This document shows positions 15,032 through 23,977 of a DNA stretch of 64,000 bases, one piece after another. Source of the stretch: Longimicrobiales bacterium. Its GTDB lineage: Bacteria > Gemmatimonadota > Gemmatimonadetes > Longimicrobiales > Gaopeijiaceae. How positions within the stretch are numbered: the first letter of the stretch is position 1; every line of letters begins with the position of its first letter. The notes beneath the pieces were generated by a model. The model saw only the letters and a list, made by a program, of their open reading frames with translations. It made no database searches and had not been told where the DNA came from. Position numbers and translations under genes: made by a program. Location of the stretch: the NCBI GenBank assembly GCA_028284495.1, contig JANQRP010000031.1, positions 23,959 to 87,958 of the forward strand. The letters are read 5' to 3'.

Positions 15032-17248
15032 TCAGGAGGGCTGCCACAACCACGTGCCCTTGATGATGAGCTGTCTTCTGGGCTCGACGGGAGTCGGCGA
15101 GCCCGAGAGGGAGGCGTTGTCGTTGTAGACGACGTACAGGAAGGAGAGAGGGCGAAACTCCCATGAGAAACGGAGGTTGAGGCTGGATGCCTCGAGCGCC
15201 GTGTTGTACTGCCAGATCCCCGCGAGCTCGAGGCGTGGCGTGGCGGCGAGGCGAATCTCCGGTGTCAGGAGATCGGTGGTGCGTACGCCGTCGCCGAACC
15301 CGGAGAAACGGTTGTGCTCCCACGAGGCCAGGGCGACCACCTCGGGAATCAGCGCGACCTTCGCGGACACCGTGCCCGTCTGGAGGGACCCGTCGTAGAA
15401 GCGCCCGCCCTCCCATCCTACGCTGCCGCTGATTCTCGCGGACGGATCGTAGGCGAACTCCGCGTTCCAGCGATTGAAGTAGTAGTCGCCCGCATCGACG
15501 TCGATTCCGGGGACGGGGCGGAAGGGCACGGCGAAGCGCTGCCACTCCGGGGTCAGCCCGATCGAGAAGGAAGACCCATCCTGGAGGAGAACGGAGAGTG
15601 GCGTAATGCCCACGCTGCCAGAGAAGAAGCGGCCGGTGCTGGCGCGGTGGAAGAGGAAGACGATGAAGCCCGGGTCGAGGGAGCGGACCGAGGCGGGGAG
15701 CCAGCTCGGCCGGAGGTCGAGCGTGGCGGCGGGGCTGGTGACGAGTACGTCGCGATCGAAGGCGAAGCCCGAACGAGGTTCCCACTCACCGCCGATGTAC
15801 TCCTGGAGCCACCCGACGTACCCCCAGGTAGCGGTGTTCCCGACAATGGCGTGCGCCGCCCACCCATCTCCGCCTGGACCTTCGGTGAATGAGCGCGACA
15901 CCATGCCCCGGCTGAAGAGGGTGCGCGTCGGCCGCACGAAGTAGTCGACCGCGGCCACACTGTTCAGGGCGGAGGCACCCGGCTCCAACCCCTCATCGAA
16001 GCGCGTCGCGGTCAGAGCCCCCACTCGCCCGTTCCACCCGACGTTCCGGACGTAGCGACCCATGGCAAAGACGCTGCCATCCGATTCCCCCACACCGGCC
16101 TGTCGGACGACCAGGCCGCCCGCACTGGACTTGGCTGTGCGAGACGTGAGACGGGCGCCCGCGGTGATCGGGACCGGAAGCCCTTGATCGTCCAGCCCGA
16201 TGCGACGGCTGTAGAATGGCGACACGACGTCGAGACCGGTATCGAAGAGCCCGGCGCTCTCGAGGAAGAAGGTTCGCCGCTCGGGGAAGAACACAGGGAA
16301 GCGCTCGAGGTTCACCACCTGGCGGTCGACCTCGGCCTGCGCGAAGTCGGTGTTCACCGTGATGTCGAGTACGCTGCCCGGGCGGATCGCCCACTTCACA
16401 TCGAGCCCGGCGTCCGGATCGAAGCGCGCCTCCCCGTCCGGGCTCGCGCTCGCGTTCTCGCCCAGGCCCACCGTGTAGGGCTGTACCTGAAGGTTCAGGC
16501 CCGGGCTCGGAGGCTCGATCCCCTCGAGTGTGCCTGCGAAGGTCATGTCCCACGGGTCCACGCCGCGCTGCCAGGGTGCCCACCCACTCGTCTCCTGGAG
16601 CGCCCGCGCCTCCCGGACGAAGTTGATGCGCCAGGGGTCGCCGCCGGCTCGATACCGCAGCGTGGCCCAGGGAATGAAGAACTCCGCCGTCCACCCGGTG
16701 GCGGTCTCGGACGTTCGGACTCGCCAGACCCCGTTCCAGGACGGATCGTCGTCGGTTCCGTCGAAGATGAGCTGATCGAGCTGCGCTCCCTTCGGGTTCG
16801 TGAAGAACCCCATGGCGAATCGGCCATCGCCGAAGCCGTCCAGAACCACCCCGAACAGGTCGCTGGTGCCGTAGGCGAAGTCGCGACGCATCCCCTCCAC
16901 ACGCTCGACACCGCCGCCCGGTGGGTCCGTAAGGGCGGCACCTACGTAGAGCCCGGCCCCGTTCCAGGTAACTCGGACCTCGGAGGGCGCTCGGGCCACG
17001 GCGAGATAGTCCGGGTCGACCTGGCGGAATGCATCGAGCAGGGGGACCTCGATCCATGCCCGCTCGTCCAGCACACCGTCGACGCGCAACGGCCCGGTGG
17101 CCTCTACGGCCTCGATCACGCGGTCGCCGACCGACTGGACCGTTCCAGCGGTCTGTGCGGCGAGGACCGGGGGAGCTGAGAGCACCACGGCCACCCCCGT
17201 AACGGCACAGAACGTCCGCGCGTACCGATATTGAGAACGCGTTTCCAT
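15032..17248 (-). CDS. DUF5916 protein: CBM9-like domain plus outer-membrane beta-barrel
   Basis: A 738-residue exported protein with a signal peptide (VTGVAVVLSAPPVLAAQ). An N-terminal CBM9-like beta-sandwich (about 45-215) follows, with PLRVDGVLDERAWIEVPLL, the metal/sugar-site style AALTDPPGG and FFIPWATLRYR. A long C-terminal barrel carries the family signature DITVNTDFAQAEVDRQVVNLERFPVFFPERR-type region (residues about 290-320) and alternating strands to the end (LIIKGTWLWQPS). Proteins of this type are usually annotated as carbohydrate-binding family 9 or DUF5916; the substrate is unknown and they are common near TonB systems. It is convergent with the BNR gene (24 bases apart) and lies 126 bases downstream of the ADOP gene on the same strand. 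Confidence 0.87.
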   Translation of the reverse strand: METRSQYRYARTFCAVTGVAVVLSAPPVLAAQTAGTVQSVGDRVIEAVEATGPLRVDGVLDERAWIEVPLLDAFRQVDPDYLAVARAPSEVRVTWNGAGLYVGAALTDPPGGGVERVEGMRRDFAYGTSDLFGVVLDGFGDGRFAMGFFTNPKGAQLDQLIFDGTDDDPSWNGVWRVRTSETATGWTAEFFIPWATLRYRAGGDPWRINFVREARALQETSGWAPWQRGVDPWDMTFAGTLEGIEPPSPGLNLQVQPYTVGLGENASASPDGEARFDPDAGLDVKWAIRPGSVLDITVNTDFAQAEVDRQVVNLERFPVFFPERRTFFLESAGLFDTGLDVVSPFYSRRIGLDDQGLPVPITAGARLTSRTAKSSAGGLVVRQAGVGESDGSVFAMGRYVRNVGWNGRVGALTATRFDEGLEPGASALNSVAAVDYFVRPTRTLFSRGMVSRSFTEGPGGDGWAAHAIVGNTATWGYVGWLQEYIGGEWEPRSGFAFDRDVLVTSPAATLDLRPSWLPASVRSLDPGFIVFLFHRASTGRFFSGSVGITPLSVLLQDGSSFSIGLTPEWQRFAVPFRPVPGIDVDAGDYYFNRWNAEFAYDPSARISGSVGWEGGRFYDGSLQTGTVSAKVALIPEVVALASWEHNRFSGFGDGVRTTDLLTPEIRLAATPRLELAGIWQYNTALEASSLNLRFSWEFRPLSFLYVVYNDNASLSGSPTPVEPRRQLIIKGTWLWQPS

Positions 17249-17374
17249 GTGCGCAGACTATGCGCCCACCTGCCCACCGGCCAGATGAGATCCCCGCCCA
17301 GTCGATGGCCGCCCCAAACTGGGGAGGTTGAACCGCAGCCGTTCGTCGGGGCCCGAGGCAATGTCGTGTAACGG

Positions 17375-20074
17375 CTACTCTCCCCGAAGCACCTCTGCCG
17401 GATCTGCGCTCGCCGCCCGCCGCGCCGGGAGGAGGCTGGCCGCGGCGGCGGTGCCGAGCACCAGGGCGGCAACGCCGGCCAGCGTGAGCGGGTCGGCCGG
17501 CGTGACGCCGTACAGCAGGCTCCCGAGTGCCCGTCCGGCGAAGGCCGACACGACCACCCCGGCCGCGACGCCGACCAGCGCGAACCCGAGACCGTCCCGG
17601 AGCAGGAGCCCGACCACGCCCGCCCGCCCCGCGCCCAGCGCCAGACGCACGCCGACCTCTCCCCGTCGTCGTGTGACCTGCAACGAGGCCACGCCGTAGA
17701 TGCCCAGCGCGGCCACGAACACGGCGGCGATCCCGAACCCGAGGAGGAGCTGGAACACGAGACGCCGCTCGGCCAGCGAGTCGTCGACATGGCCCTGGAG
17801 GGGTCGGATCCGCTCGACCGGGATCTCGGGGTCGGCGGCCGACACGACGGATCGGATCGCCGGAATGATCGCATCCGGCTCCCGGTCGGCACGCACCACG
17901 AACATCCCACCGAAGCGCGTCGTCTGCCCGAGCGGCCGGATGACCTGACCCCATCCCGGCTCCGCGATGTCGTAGAGGTGGAGCTGTTCCACGACGCCGA
18001 TGATCTCGAGCGTCTCCCCGTCGCCCTCCAGGGTGCGTCCCACGGCCGACTCCCCGGGGAAGAACCGGTGTGCGGTCTCCCGGGTGATGAGCGCGACCCC
18101 CGGTGACGCCGCGTCGTCCGCCCACGTCGGCGCGCGGCCCTCGAGCAGTCGTGCGCCCACCGCGTCGAGGTAGCCCGGAGACACCGCGAGGTAGTCCATC
18201 AGCGGTGCGTCGGCGTCCTCGTCGCCGGAGTTGCCCGGAGCATCGGGAAAGCGGACGACGGTCTGGAACGAGGACGCCCCGTCGAGGGGGAGGTCCGTGC
18301 CTGCGCCGACCCCGGTCACGCCGGGGATCGCGGCGAACTCCGCCAGCAGCCGCCGCTGGAGGGGGCGACGAGCCGCCGCGTCCGGCCATCGATCCTCGGG
18401 GAAGGGGAGCTCGAACGTGACCGCTCCGTCGGGCTCGAAGCCCGACTCGACCGCGAGGAGGTCGTGGACGCTCCGGCCGAGGAGTCCGACGCCGGCGAGC
18501 AGCACGACGGAGACCGCGAGCTGGAGGCCGACGAGTGCGCGCCGCCCCCGGTCGCCACCGAGGACCCGGTGACCCCCTCGTGCGACCTGGCCGCTGTCTC
18601 GTCGCAGCGCCGAGAAGCCGACGGCGATCAGGCTCACCAGCGCGACCAGCCCACCCGCCGCGACGATCGCGGGCGTGGACAGCTGAAGCGCCGCCGTCCG
18701 CGGAAGGTCCGACGGCGCCACGTGCATCAGCCCCAGGAAGCCCCGACCGACCAGCAGGGCGCCCAGCGTGCCCACGGAGACGAGCACGAGCGACTCCAGC
18801 CCGAGTCCGCGTCCGGCCCGCAGGGGCGAGGCGCCGAGTGCCCTGCGGAGCTCGAACTCGCCGGAACGCTCGGAGGACTGTCCGAGGATGACCGCGACGA
18901 GGCTCGCCGTCATCGCGGCGAGCAGGAACAGCGATCCCGCGAGGACGGCCAGCAGCACCGGACGCACATCGCGGACCAGGTCGTCATGCATCTTCGTGAA
19001 CCTGAGGCCGACTCCGGCCTTCTCGAAGACGGTGGCGTCCAGCGTCGACGCGAGCGCGTCCAGCTCCTGGGTCAGGCGTGTGTCCGATACGCCGTCCTGC
19101 CTGCGGATCAGTCCACCGAGGAAGCCCCGGAACGGACTCTGCGAGGCGAGGTCCACGCTCAGCGGCAGGAGGATCTCCGCGGTGGTCGGCGGACCCGTGA
19201 ACTGGTGGTGCTGGACCTCTGCGGCCTGGGGAAGCACGCCCACCACCTCTGCCCGTGTCCCCTCGACCAGGACCATTCGTCCCACCACGGTCGGATCGCC
19301 GCCGAAGTCACTCGACCAGAGCGCGTGGGAGAGCAGGACGACCTGCGGAGCCTCCTCGAGCGCATCCTCGGGCCGCAGTCCCCGACCCAGCGCAGGCGCG
19401 ATGCCGAGCACGTCGAGCACGTTCGGGGACGCGAGGACTGCGTCGACGCGGGTCGCCGGGGAGCCGTCCCCGCCGCCGAGTCCCATCTCGCCGGACCGGA
19501 ACAGCGCGAGGCCGTCGAGCAGATCATGCCGCTCTCCGAGCTCGAGCACCTCCGGACCGCCAAGGTAGCCGCGGTCGAGGTCGAGCGACGGATAGACCCG
19601 CCACACCCACGCCAGCTCGTCCGGCTCCTCCCAGGGGAGCGGCTCCCACAGGATTCCGTCCACGACCGTGAACAGAGCGCCGAAGACGCCGAGACCGAGC
19701 GCGAGCCCCACCACGCTGTACGTCGAGAGCCAGGGCGACCGGCGAAGGCGCCGCGTGGCGTGCGCGAGATCCCGCCCGAGCCCGTCGCCAAACGCTGCGG
19801 CCTCGCGCGGTGACGCGGAGCGGTGTCGGCCCGCCGACGTCCGGTCGTCGAGCCAGGTCCCGGGGGCATTCCGGAGCATCCCCCATGTCGTCCGCACGAC
19901 GAATCGAAGGAGGGCCGGCCGGCCTCGTGCAGCGGCCGCCCGGTACCTCTCCTCGGCCCCGTCCAGGAGTTCGCCCCCCATGCGTTCACGGAAGTCTCGA
20001 GGGTAGAGCCGCAGGAGGATTGCCAGCGCGGCGAGGCTGGCCCGCGCGCCGAGCGACGGCGGCGGGCGCTTCAC
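17375..20074 (-). CDS. ADOP-family ABC permease, complete
   Basis: An 899-residue inner-membrane protein showing the whole ADOP architecture. The N-terminal region has LLRLYPRDFRERMGGELLDG (about 20-40). It is followed by MacB core 1 after helix YSVVGLALGLGVFGALFTVV and by FtsX bundle 1 (VLAGSLFLLAAMTASLVAVI; FELRRALGASPL). MacB core 2 follows helix LVGLQLAVSVVLLAGVGLLG, and FtsX bundle 2 has FGIAAVFVAALGIYGVASLQ, then GEVGVRLALGAGRAG and LLYGVTPADPLT. It ends with the usual ADPAEVLRGE. No ATPase is adjacent, which is normal for ADOP genes. The GTG at 20074 overlaps the PadR stop. The substrate is unknown; MacB relatives act as mechanotransmitters for efflux. Confidence 0.92.
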   Translation of the reverse strand: MKRPPPSLGARASLAALAILLRLYPRDFRERMGGELLDGAEERYRAAAARGRPALLRFVVRTTWGMLRNAPGTWLDDRTSAGRHRSASPREAAAFGDGLGRDLAHATRRLRRSPWLSTYSVVGLALGLGVFGALFTVVDGILWEPLPWEEPDELAWVWRVYPSLDLDRGYLGGPEVLELGERHDLLDGLALFRSGEMGLGGGDGSPATRVDAVLASPNVLDVLGIAPALGRGLRPEDALEEAPQVVLLSHALWSSDFGGDPTVVGRMVLVEGTRAEVVGVLPQAAEVQHHQFTGPPTTAEILLPLSVDLASQSPFRGFLGGLIRRQDGVSDTRLTQELDALASTLDATVFEKAGVGLRFTKMHDDLVRDVRPVLLAVLAGSLFLLAAMTASLVAVILGQSSERSGEFELRRALGASPLRAGRGLGLESLVLVSVGTLGALLVGRGFLGLMHVAPSDLPRTAALQLSTPAIVAAGGLVALVSLIAVGFSALRRDSGQVARGGHRVLGGDRGRRALVGLQLAVSVVLLAGVGLLGRSVHDLLAVESGFEPDGAVTFELPFPEDRWPDAAARRPLQRRLLAEFAAIPGVTGVGAGTDLPLDGASSFQTVVRFPDAPGNSGDEDADAPLMDYLAVSPGYLDAVGARLLEGRAPTWADDAASPGVALITRETAHRFFPGESAVGRTLEGDGETLEIIGVVEQLHLYDIAEPGWGQVIRPLGQTTRFGGMFVVRADREPDAIIPAIRSVVSAADPEIPVERIRPLQGHVDDSLAERRLVFQLLLGFGIAAVFVAALGIYGVASLQVTRRRGEVGVRLALGAGRAGVVGLLLRDGLGFALVGVAAGVVVSAFAGRALGSLLYGVTPADPLTLAGVAALVLGTAAAASLLPARRAASADPAEVLRGE

Positions 20075-20424
20075 TCGCCGCCCCCGGGGGCGAGGCGCGC
20101 CCGGCGGGCCGCGAGGATCAGGCCCTCCATACGGCGGATCTCCGCGGTGGCCACGTCGGCGCCGAGGTCCGTGATCCGGTAGTCCGTCCGGTTGCGCGCT
20201 CTGCGCGATGCCTCCGGGTCCGCGACGGGCTCGACCAGCCCCTGGCCGTCCATGCGGCGCAGGGCCCGGTACAGCGTCACGATGTCGGGCGCGGCCGACG
20301 GCCCGTCGCGCTCCTCGATCGACTGGAGGATTCCGTATCCGTGGCACGGTCCGGCACCGAGTCGGAGCAGGATGTCGAGTTCGACCGGACGGAGTGGGAG
20401 GTACGTCGAGATGTCGGGTGCCAT
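20071..20424 (-). CDS. PadR-family transcriptional regulator
   Basis: A 117-residue winged-helix protein. Recognisable parts are LRPVELDILLRLGAGPCHGYGI, the wing APDIVTLYRALRRMDGQGLV, and YRITDLGADVATAE before a C-terminal helix that ends in GGGE. It differs enough from the PadR at 2324 to have its own DNA specificity, and the operators in front of the two genes are unlike. ATG 20424 is chosen for its GGAG five bases upstream and for conservation. A pair of palindromes covering its predicted promoter supports autorepression. Together with the ADOP gene it forms a second PadR/ADOP module. Confidence 0.93.
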   Translation of the reverse strand: MAPDISTYLPLRPVELDILLRLGAGPCHGYGILQSIEERDGPSAAPDIVTLYRALRRMDGQGLVEPVADPEASRRARNRTDYRITDLGADVATAEIRRMEGLILAARRARLAPGGGE

Positions 20425-20435
20425 GTGCTCTCCAT

Positions 20436-20477
20436 TGTGCGTCACGCAAGTATGAGGCATGTATTTGCGTGACGCAA
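20436..20477 (-). promoter_or_regulatory. Promoter flanked by two palindromic operator boxes (PadR target)
   Basis: TTGCGTGACGCAA (20465-20477) is a perfect 6-1-6 palindrome. TGCGTCACGCAA (20438-20449) is the same element with one end base altered, and the two centres lie 28 bp apart. As a pair they also form an exact 12-bp inverted repeat with a 15-bp spacer. On the minus strand the distal box supplies a -35-like TTGCGT (20477-20472). After 17 bases there is a -10-like CATACT, so the proximal box covers the transcription start. Bound repressor would shut off the PadR/ADOP unit. Confidence 0.7.
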
Positions 20478-20559
20478 CATCAGGGCGGTGCCCAGCGCGT
20501 GGCGAAGTCGTCGTCAAGCCCCCACTCTGAACGTCCGTCGACTCGAGAACGGGGGAGAG

Positions 20560-21999
20560 GTGACCGAGGGGATGCGGGAGTTCATCGACGCGCTGCGCGC
20601 CATCGACCCGCCGCGTGTGCGGCGCGTTCTGGAAGCCGACCCCGAGGTCCGGGCGTCGATCGACGCGCCCGTACTCGACTTCGGCTCGCCGCCGATCGTG
20701 TGGGCGGCGTCCACGCTGAACGAGGAGCTGATCGAGACGCTCGTCGAGTTCGGCGCGGACATCGACGCGCGCTCGGCCTGGGAGAACGGACCCTACTCGG
20801 CCCTCCACCATGCGGCGGCGGGCGCGGGCCCGGTGCGGCCCCGGCTCGCCGAGAAGCTGCTCGCCCTCGGTGCGACGCTCGACCTTCACTCCGCCGCGGG
20901 TCTGGGTCGGCTCGACGAACTGGCCGCGATGCTCGACGAGGCACCCGAGCGCATCGCCGAACCCGGGCCGGACGGGGCGACGCCGCTGCACATGGCGGGG
21001 ACGCCCGAGGTGGCCGCCTTCCTTCTGGATCGTGGCGCACCCATCGACCAGCCGTGCATCGACCACCTCAGCACGCCCGCGATGTGGGCTGTGGACGGGC
21101 GACGGGACGTGACACGGTACCTGGTCGATCGCGGCTGCCGGACCGACCTCTGGATGGCCGCGGCGCTCGGCGATGTCGAGCTCGCGCGGCGCATCCTCGC
21201 CGCCGACCCGAGCGCGATCACGGTCGAGCCGGGCGACGACGCGCTCGGAGGCGGCAACATCTACATCTGGCGCCTCCAGTTCGCGACCTCACCCCTCGAG
21301 GTGGCGCGCCGGGACGGGTTCGACGACGTGTACACCGTGCTGCGGGAGGCCGCGCCGCCCGAACTCCTGCTGCTGGAGGCCGCGCTGTACGACCGGGTCG
21401 AGGAGGTGCGGGCGCTGCTCGCCGAGACGCCGGCGTCGTCGCTGCCGGCGCACCGCGTACGCCAGCTGCTCTGCCGCGGCCCGGCGGTGGCCGGGGCGGT
21501 GCTGGACGCCGGCGGCGACCCCGACGCGCTCAACCGGAACGCACAGACCGCGCTGCACGACGCCGCATGGAGGGACGACGTCGATCTCATCGACCTGTTG
21601 CTGGACCGCGGGGCCGACCCTCGCATCCGGGACGGCATGCACCACTCCACCCCGTGGGGCTGGGCCGACTACAACGAGTCGACCGCAGCAGCGGCGCGGC
21701 TCGTCGAGCGGGAGGCATACGACGAGCACGATGCGATCGCGATGGGGCGGATCGACGAGGTGCTGGCGTGGGTCCGCGCGCATCCCGACCAGGTGGGCGG
21801 CTCCGCGGACGGGTCGGTGTCACCGCTGCGCACGGCCGCGTGGTGCGGCCACGAGGAGATCGTCCGGGCGCTGCTCGACGCGGGTGCCGACCCGACGATT
21901 CCGAATCCCGAGACCGGGCTCACCGCCCTCGAGCTGGCTCGAACCGCCGGTCATGCGGCGATCGTCGCACTACTTAAGGGCGGGAGCCGGCCGGGGTAG
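20560..21999 (+). CDS. Ankyrin-repeat protein
   Basis: A protein of about 479 residues without signal peptide or membrane segment, made of ankyrin repeats. Clear repeat units are SPPIVWAASTLNEELIETLV, GATPLHMAGTPEVAAFLLDR, TALHDAAWRDDVDLIDLLLD and GSVSPLRTAAWCGHEEIVRA. Each ends in a D/G-A-D-P type turn. Ankyrin repeats mediate protein binding; no enzymatic domain is attached. The start is uncertain: GTG 20560 follows GGGGGAGAG, ATG 20572 is close by, and GTG 20488 would add 24 residues. It is divergent from the PadR gene with 135 bp between, so the operator pair there could also affect it. Confidence 0.85.
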   Translation: MTEGMREFIDALRAIDPPRVRRVLEADPEVRASIDAPVLDFGSPPIVWAASTLNEELIETLVEFGADIDARSAWENGPYSALHHAAAGAGPVRPRLAEKLLALGATLDLHSAAGLGRLDELAAMLDEAPERIAEPGPDGATPLHMAGTPEVAAFLLDRGAPIDQPCIDHLSTPAMWAVDGRRDVTRYLVDRGCRTDLWMAAALGDVELARRILAADPSAITVEPGDDALGGGNIYIWRLQFATSPLEVARRDGFDDVYTVLREAAPPELLLLEAALYDRVEEVRALLAETPASSLPAHRVRQLLCRGPAVAGAVLDAGGDPDALNRNAQTALHDAAWRDDVDLIDLLLDRGADPRIRDGMHHSTPWGWADYNESTAAAARLVEREAYDEHDAIAMGRIDEVLAWVRAHPDQVGGSADGSVSPLRTAAWCGHEEIVRALLDAGADPTIPNPETGLTALELARTAGHAAIVALLKGGSRPG

Positions 22000-22042
22000 A
22001 GGCGCGGACGAGGCAGGGCGCCCGGCCGCGCAACCCCGTGTG

Positions 22043-22456
22043 CTACGCGCCCCCGGCCCCCGGGTCCCGGGCGACCACGGTCGCACCCCAGGGGCAGAAC
22101 GCTCCCACCGTGTCGATCCAGTACGGGAGGTCGGCCTCGACCATGCTCGGCCGGCCGTCGCACAGCTCGATCGCGGCGTCGGCCACCTCCACCGTGCTCG
22201 CCTCCCAGTGCCACCCCCACGGCGCGTTGAAGCCCCCGTCGCCCGCCCGAAGGCTGCCCAGCACCACGCCCTCCGTGCCGGCGGCGAGGCGTCCGTCGAG
22301 CGCGTCGATGACGCTCAGATCGAAGACCCGCGTCTGGAACGTCTCCCCGCTCACTTCGATCGTGAAGAGCACTCCGTCCGCCGGCTCCACCCCGTCGTCG
22401 TCACATCCCATGAGCGCGGCCGCGACCAGCGCGAGCACCCATTTCGACTGTCCCAT
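22043..22456 (-). CDS. Small BP74-like lipoprotein
   Basis: A 137-residue lipoprotein (signal MGQSKWVLALVAAALMGC, ideal lipobox L-M-G-C). The mature part is a single small domain: FTIEVSGETFQTRVFD, then LDGRLAAGTEGVVLGSL, PWGWHWEASTVEVADAAIE and LCDGRPSMVE. The pattern of an F-x-V strand, a W-x-W-H core and an E-x-C-D-G-R-P turn is that of BP74-type domains, first described in a slime-mould calmodulin-binding protein and scattered among bacteria. Two cysteines (CDGRP; FCPWG) could pair. The role is unknown. A TATCGATA palindrome lies about 15 bases upstream in a locally AT-rich stretch that may hold its promoter. Confidence 0.7.
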   Translation of the reverse strand: MGQSKWVLALVAAALMGCDDDGVEPADGVLFTIEVSGETFQTRVFDLSVIDALDGRLAAGTEGVVLGSLRAGDGGFNAPWGWHWEASTVEVADAAIELCDGRPSMVEADLPYWIDTVGAFCPWGATVVARDPGAGGA

Positions 22457-22575
22457 CCTGTACCTCTATCGATATGTCTGGTGAACGATTTTTAGTTGCA
22501 CCGAAACATAGACGAACTCGTTACGGGATTGGAGGGGGAGGGGACGGTCGTTACATCCGCCGGGGTGGCTCGGCC

Positions 22576-23790
22576 CTACCGCTTCACGATCTCGTGCATC
22601 ACCACCGCCGGAACGTCGAGTTCGTTCATCACGACGGCCAGCACCCGATCCTCGGTGGCGTCGAGGATCCGGATGGAGCCCGGGACGACCACCTCCCCGG
22701 CGTGCCGCCCGTTCCGCTCGACGATCTGCCACGCCTCCGAACGGGTGAACGGGGGCGGGTAGCGACTGAGCCACACGTTCCCGAGCCGGTCCACGTGCAG
22801 CTGATCCCAGTAGGGCAGCGGGAGGTCGAACCGCTCGAGCCCGTCCTCGAGCTCCTCGAGCTGCCGATTCGTCCTCGGCGCGTCCCACCCGTTGTCGGCC
22901 CAGGCGGCGCGGTACTGATCGACGATCCGTCGGCGCAGCTCGGCGTCGACCTCGGTCGGAGACTCCATCCAACGCGCGATCTGCACGAGGCGCCCTTCCC
23001 AGTCGTACCACCGCACCGCCGTCTGGTCGGACCTCGCCCACGCAAACCCGTCGTCGTACCCGCCCGCACGCCCCTTGACCCAGATTGGGCCAGGGGTCCC
23101 GGCTCGTGCATCGTACCAGAGGCGCACGTGAGCGAGTATCGCCAGCGTGTCCGCCCTGGCGCCATCCGGAGACACGGCGAGGATCGGCTCTTCATTGAAG
23201 ACCCACCCGGTCTCCCCGCCCCTGGGAGGACCGCCGTACGCGTCTCCCTGCACCATCAGCATCCGTCCGTCCGGCGCCACCGCCGAGAGCTCGGGGAGGA
23301 TTGACCCGCCAGGCAGGCGGGCGGTCCGGACACCGCCGTCGGGCGCGATCACGGTGACGCGCGCCTGCCGGTTGTCGGACACGACGATGGAGTCGGCATG
23401 GAGCACGATGCCGTCCATCCGCTCGAACTCGCCGGGTCCCTGACCGCGACCCCCCAGGCTGTCGACGACGACCCCGGACGCATCGAGCCGGTACACCGTG
23501 CCAGTGGACTGCTCCGCGAGCAGCGCGCCGCCGTCAGGAAGGATTCGACCCGACTGGACCCACGTGAACAGCGGTCCGTCCTCGTCCCACCCGATTCGGA
23601 ACGAGGGCTCCGGCGTGACCGTCCATCTCGCCGTCGGAGCCGCACCGTTCTCCACGACCCGGACGCCGGCGGAATCCCATACGACGGGCCCGGCGCCGGA
23701 GTTCCCGGCCGAGGATCCGTCGCCACCGACACAACTGCCGGCCGCGACGAACGCTCCGATCAGCATCCAGGTTCCGTACTGGTCTCTCAC
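22576..23790 (-). CDS. 6-bladed beta-propeller lipoprotein
   Basis: A 404-residue lipoprotein with signal MLIGAFVAAGSC. It carries the N-terminal family pattern VVWDSAGVRVVENG shared with the copy at 30749 (VVRDSAGITVVEF). It also has the hallmark DSLGGRGQGPGEF near residue 115 and propeller strands DRLGNVWLSRYPPPFT near residue 340. The GTG start has GGGGAGG eight bases upstream. It is the only member of the 22-33 kb array on the minus strand and is divergent from the next copy, with 187 bp of shared upstream sequence. No enzymatic residues are evident. Confidence 0.85.
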   Translation of the reverse strand: MRDQYGTWMLIGAFVAAGSCVGGDGSSAGNSGAGPVVWDSAGVRVVENGAAPTARWTVTPEPSFRIGWDEDGPLFTWVQSGRILPDGGALLAEQSTGTVYRLDASGVVVDSLGGRGQGPGEFERMDGIVLHADSIVVSDNRQARVTVIAPDGGVRTARLPGGSILPELSAVAPDGRMLMVQGDAYGGPPRGGETGWVFNEEPILAVSPDGARADTLAILAHVRLWYDARAGTPGPIWVKGRAGGYDDGFAWARSDQTAVRWYDWEGRLVQIARWMESPTEVDAELRRRIVDQYRAAWADNGWDAPRTNRQLEELEDGLERFDLPLPYWDQLHVDRLGNVWLSRYPPPFTRSEAWQIVERNGRHAGEVVVPGSIRILDATEDRVLAVVMNELDVPAVVMHEIVKR

Positions 23791-23952
23791 GCCTCACGCC
23801 TCCCCTCGATATGGCCGGACGACCGTCGGCACCGCGTCGACCCCCCGGTGGTCTCTAACGTCGATCGTGCCGCAGGAGGGTAGGGCGGCGTCCGGCGTCC
23901 GGACCAGCCCGAGCGGGCCACGGGTGGACAGGCAGTCAGGTGCCGCATAACA

Positions 23953-23972
23953 TCTCCTAAACAGTTAGGAGA
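23953..23972 (+). promoter_or_regulatory. Perfect palindrome that includes the ribosome-binding site
   Basis: TCTCCTAA (23953-23960) and TTAGGAGA (23965-23972) are exact reverse complements around ACAG. The right arm contains the Shine-Dalgarno AGGAGA, five bases before the ATG at 23978. In RNA it would form an 8-bp stem hiding the ribosome-binding site; in DNA it is a good dimeric operator. Which of the two applies cannot be told from sequence. Confidence 0.55.
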
Positions 23973-23977
23973 ACGCC

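Noticed and set aside
15993..18389. A minus-strand open frame of about 798 codons bridging the DUF5916 and ADOP genes
   Set aside because: It is out of frame with both genes and its translation is nonsense-like; it does not represent a fusion.
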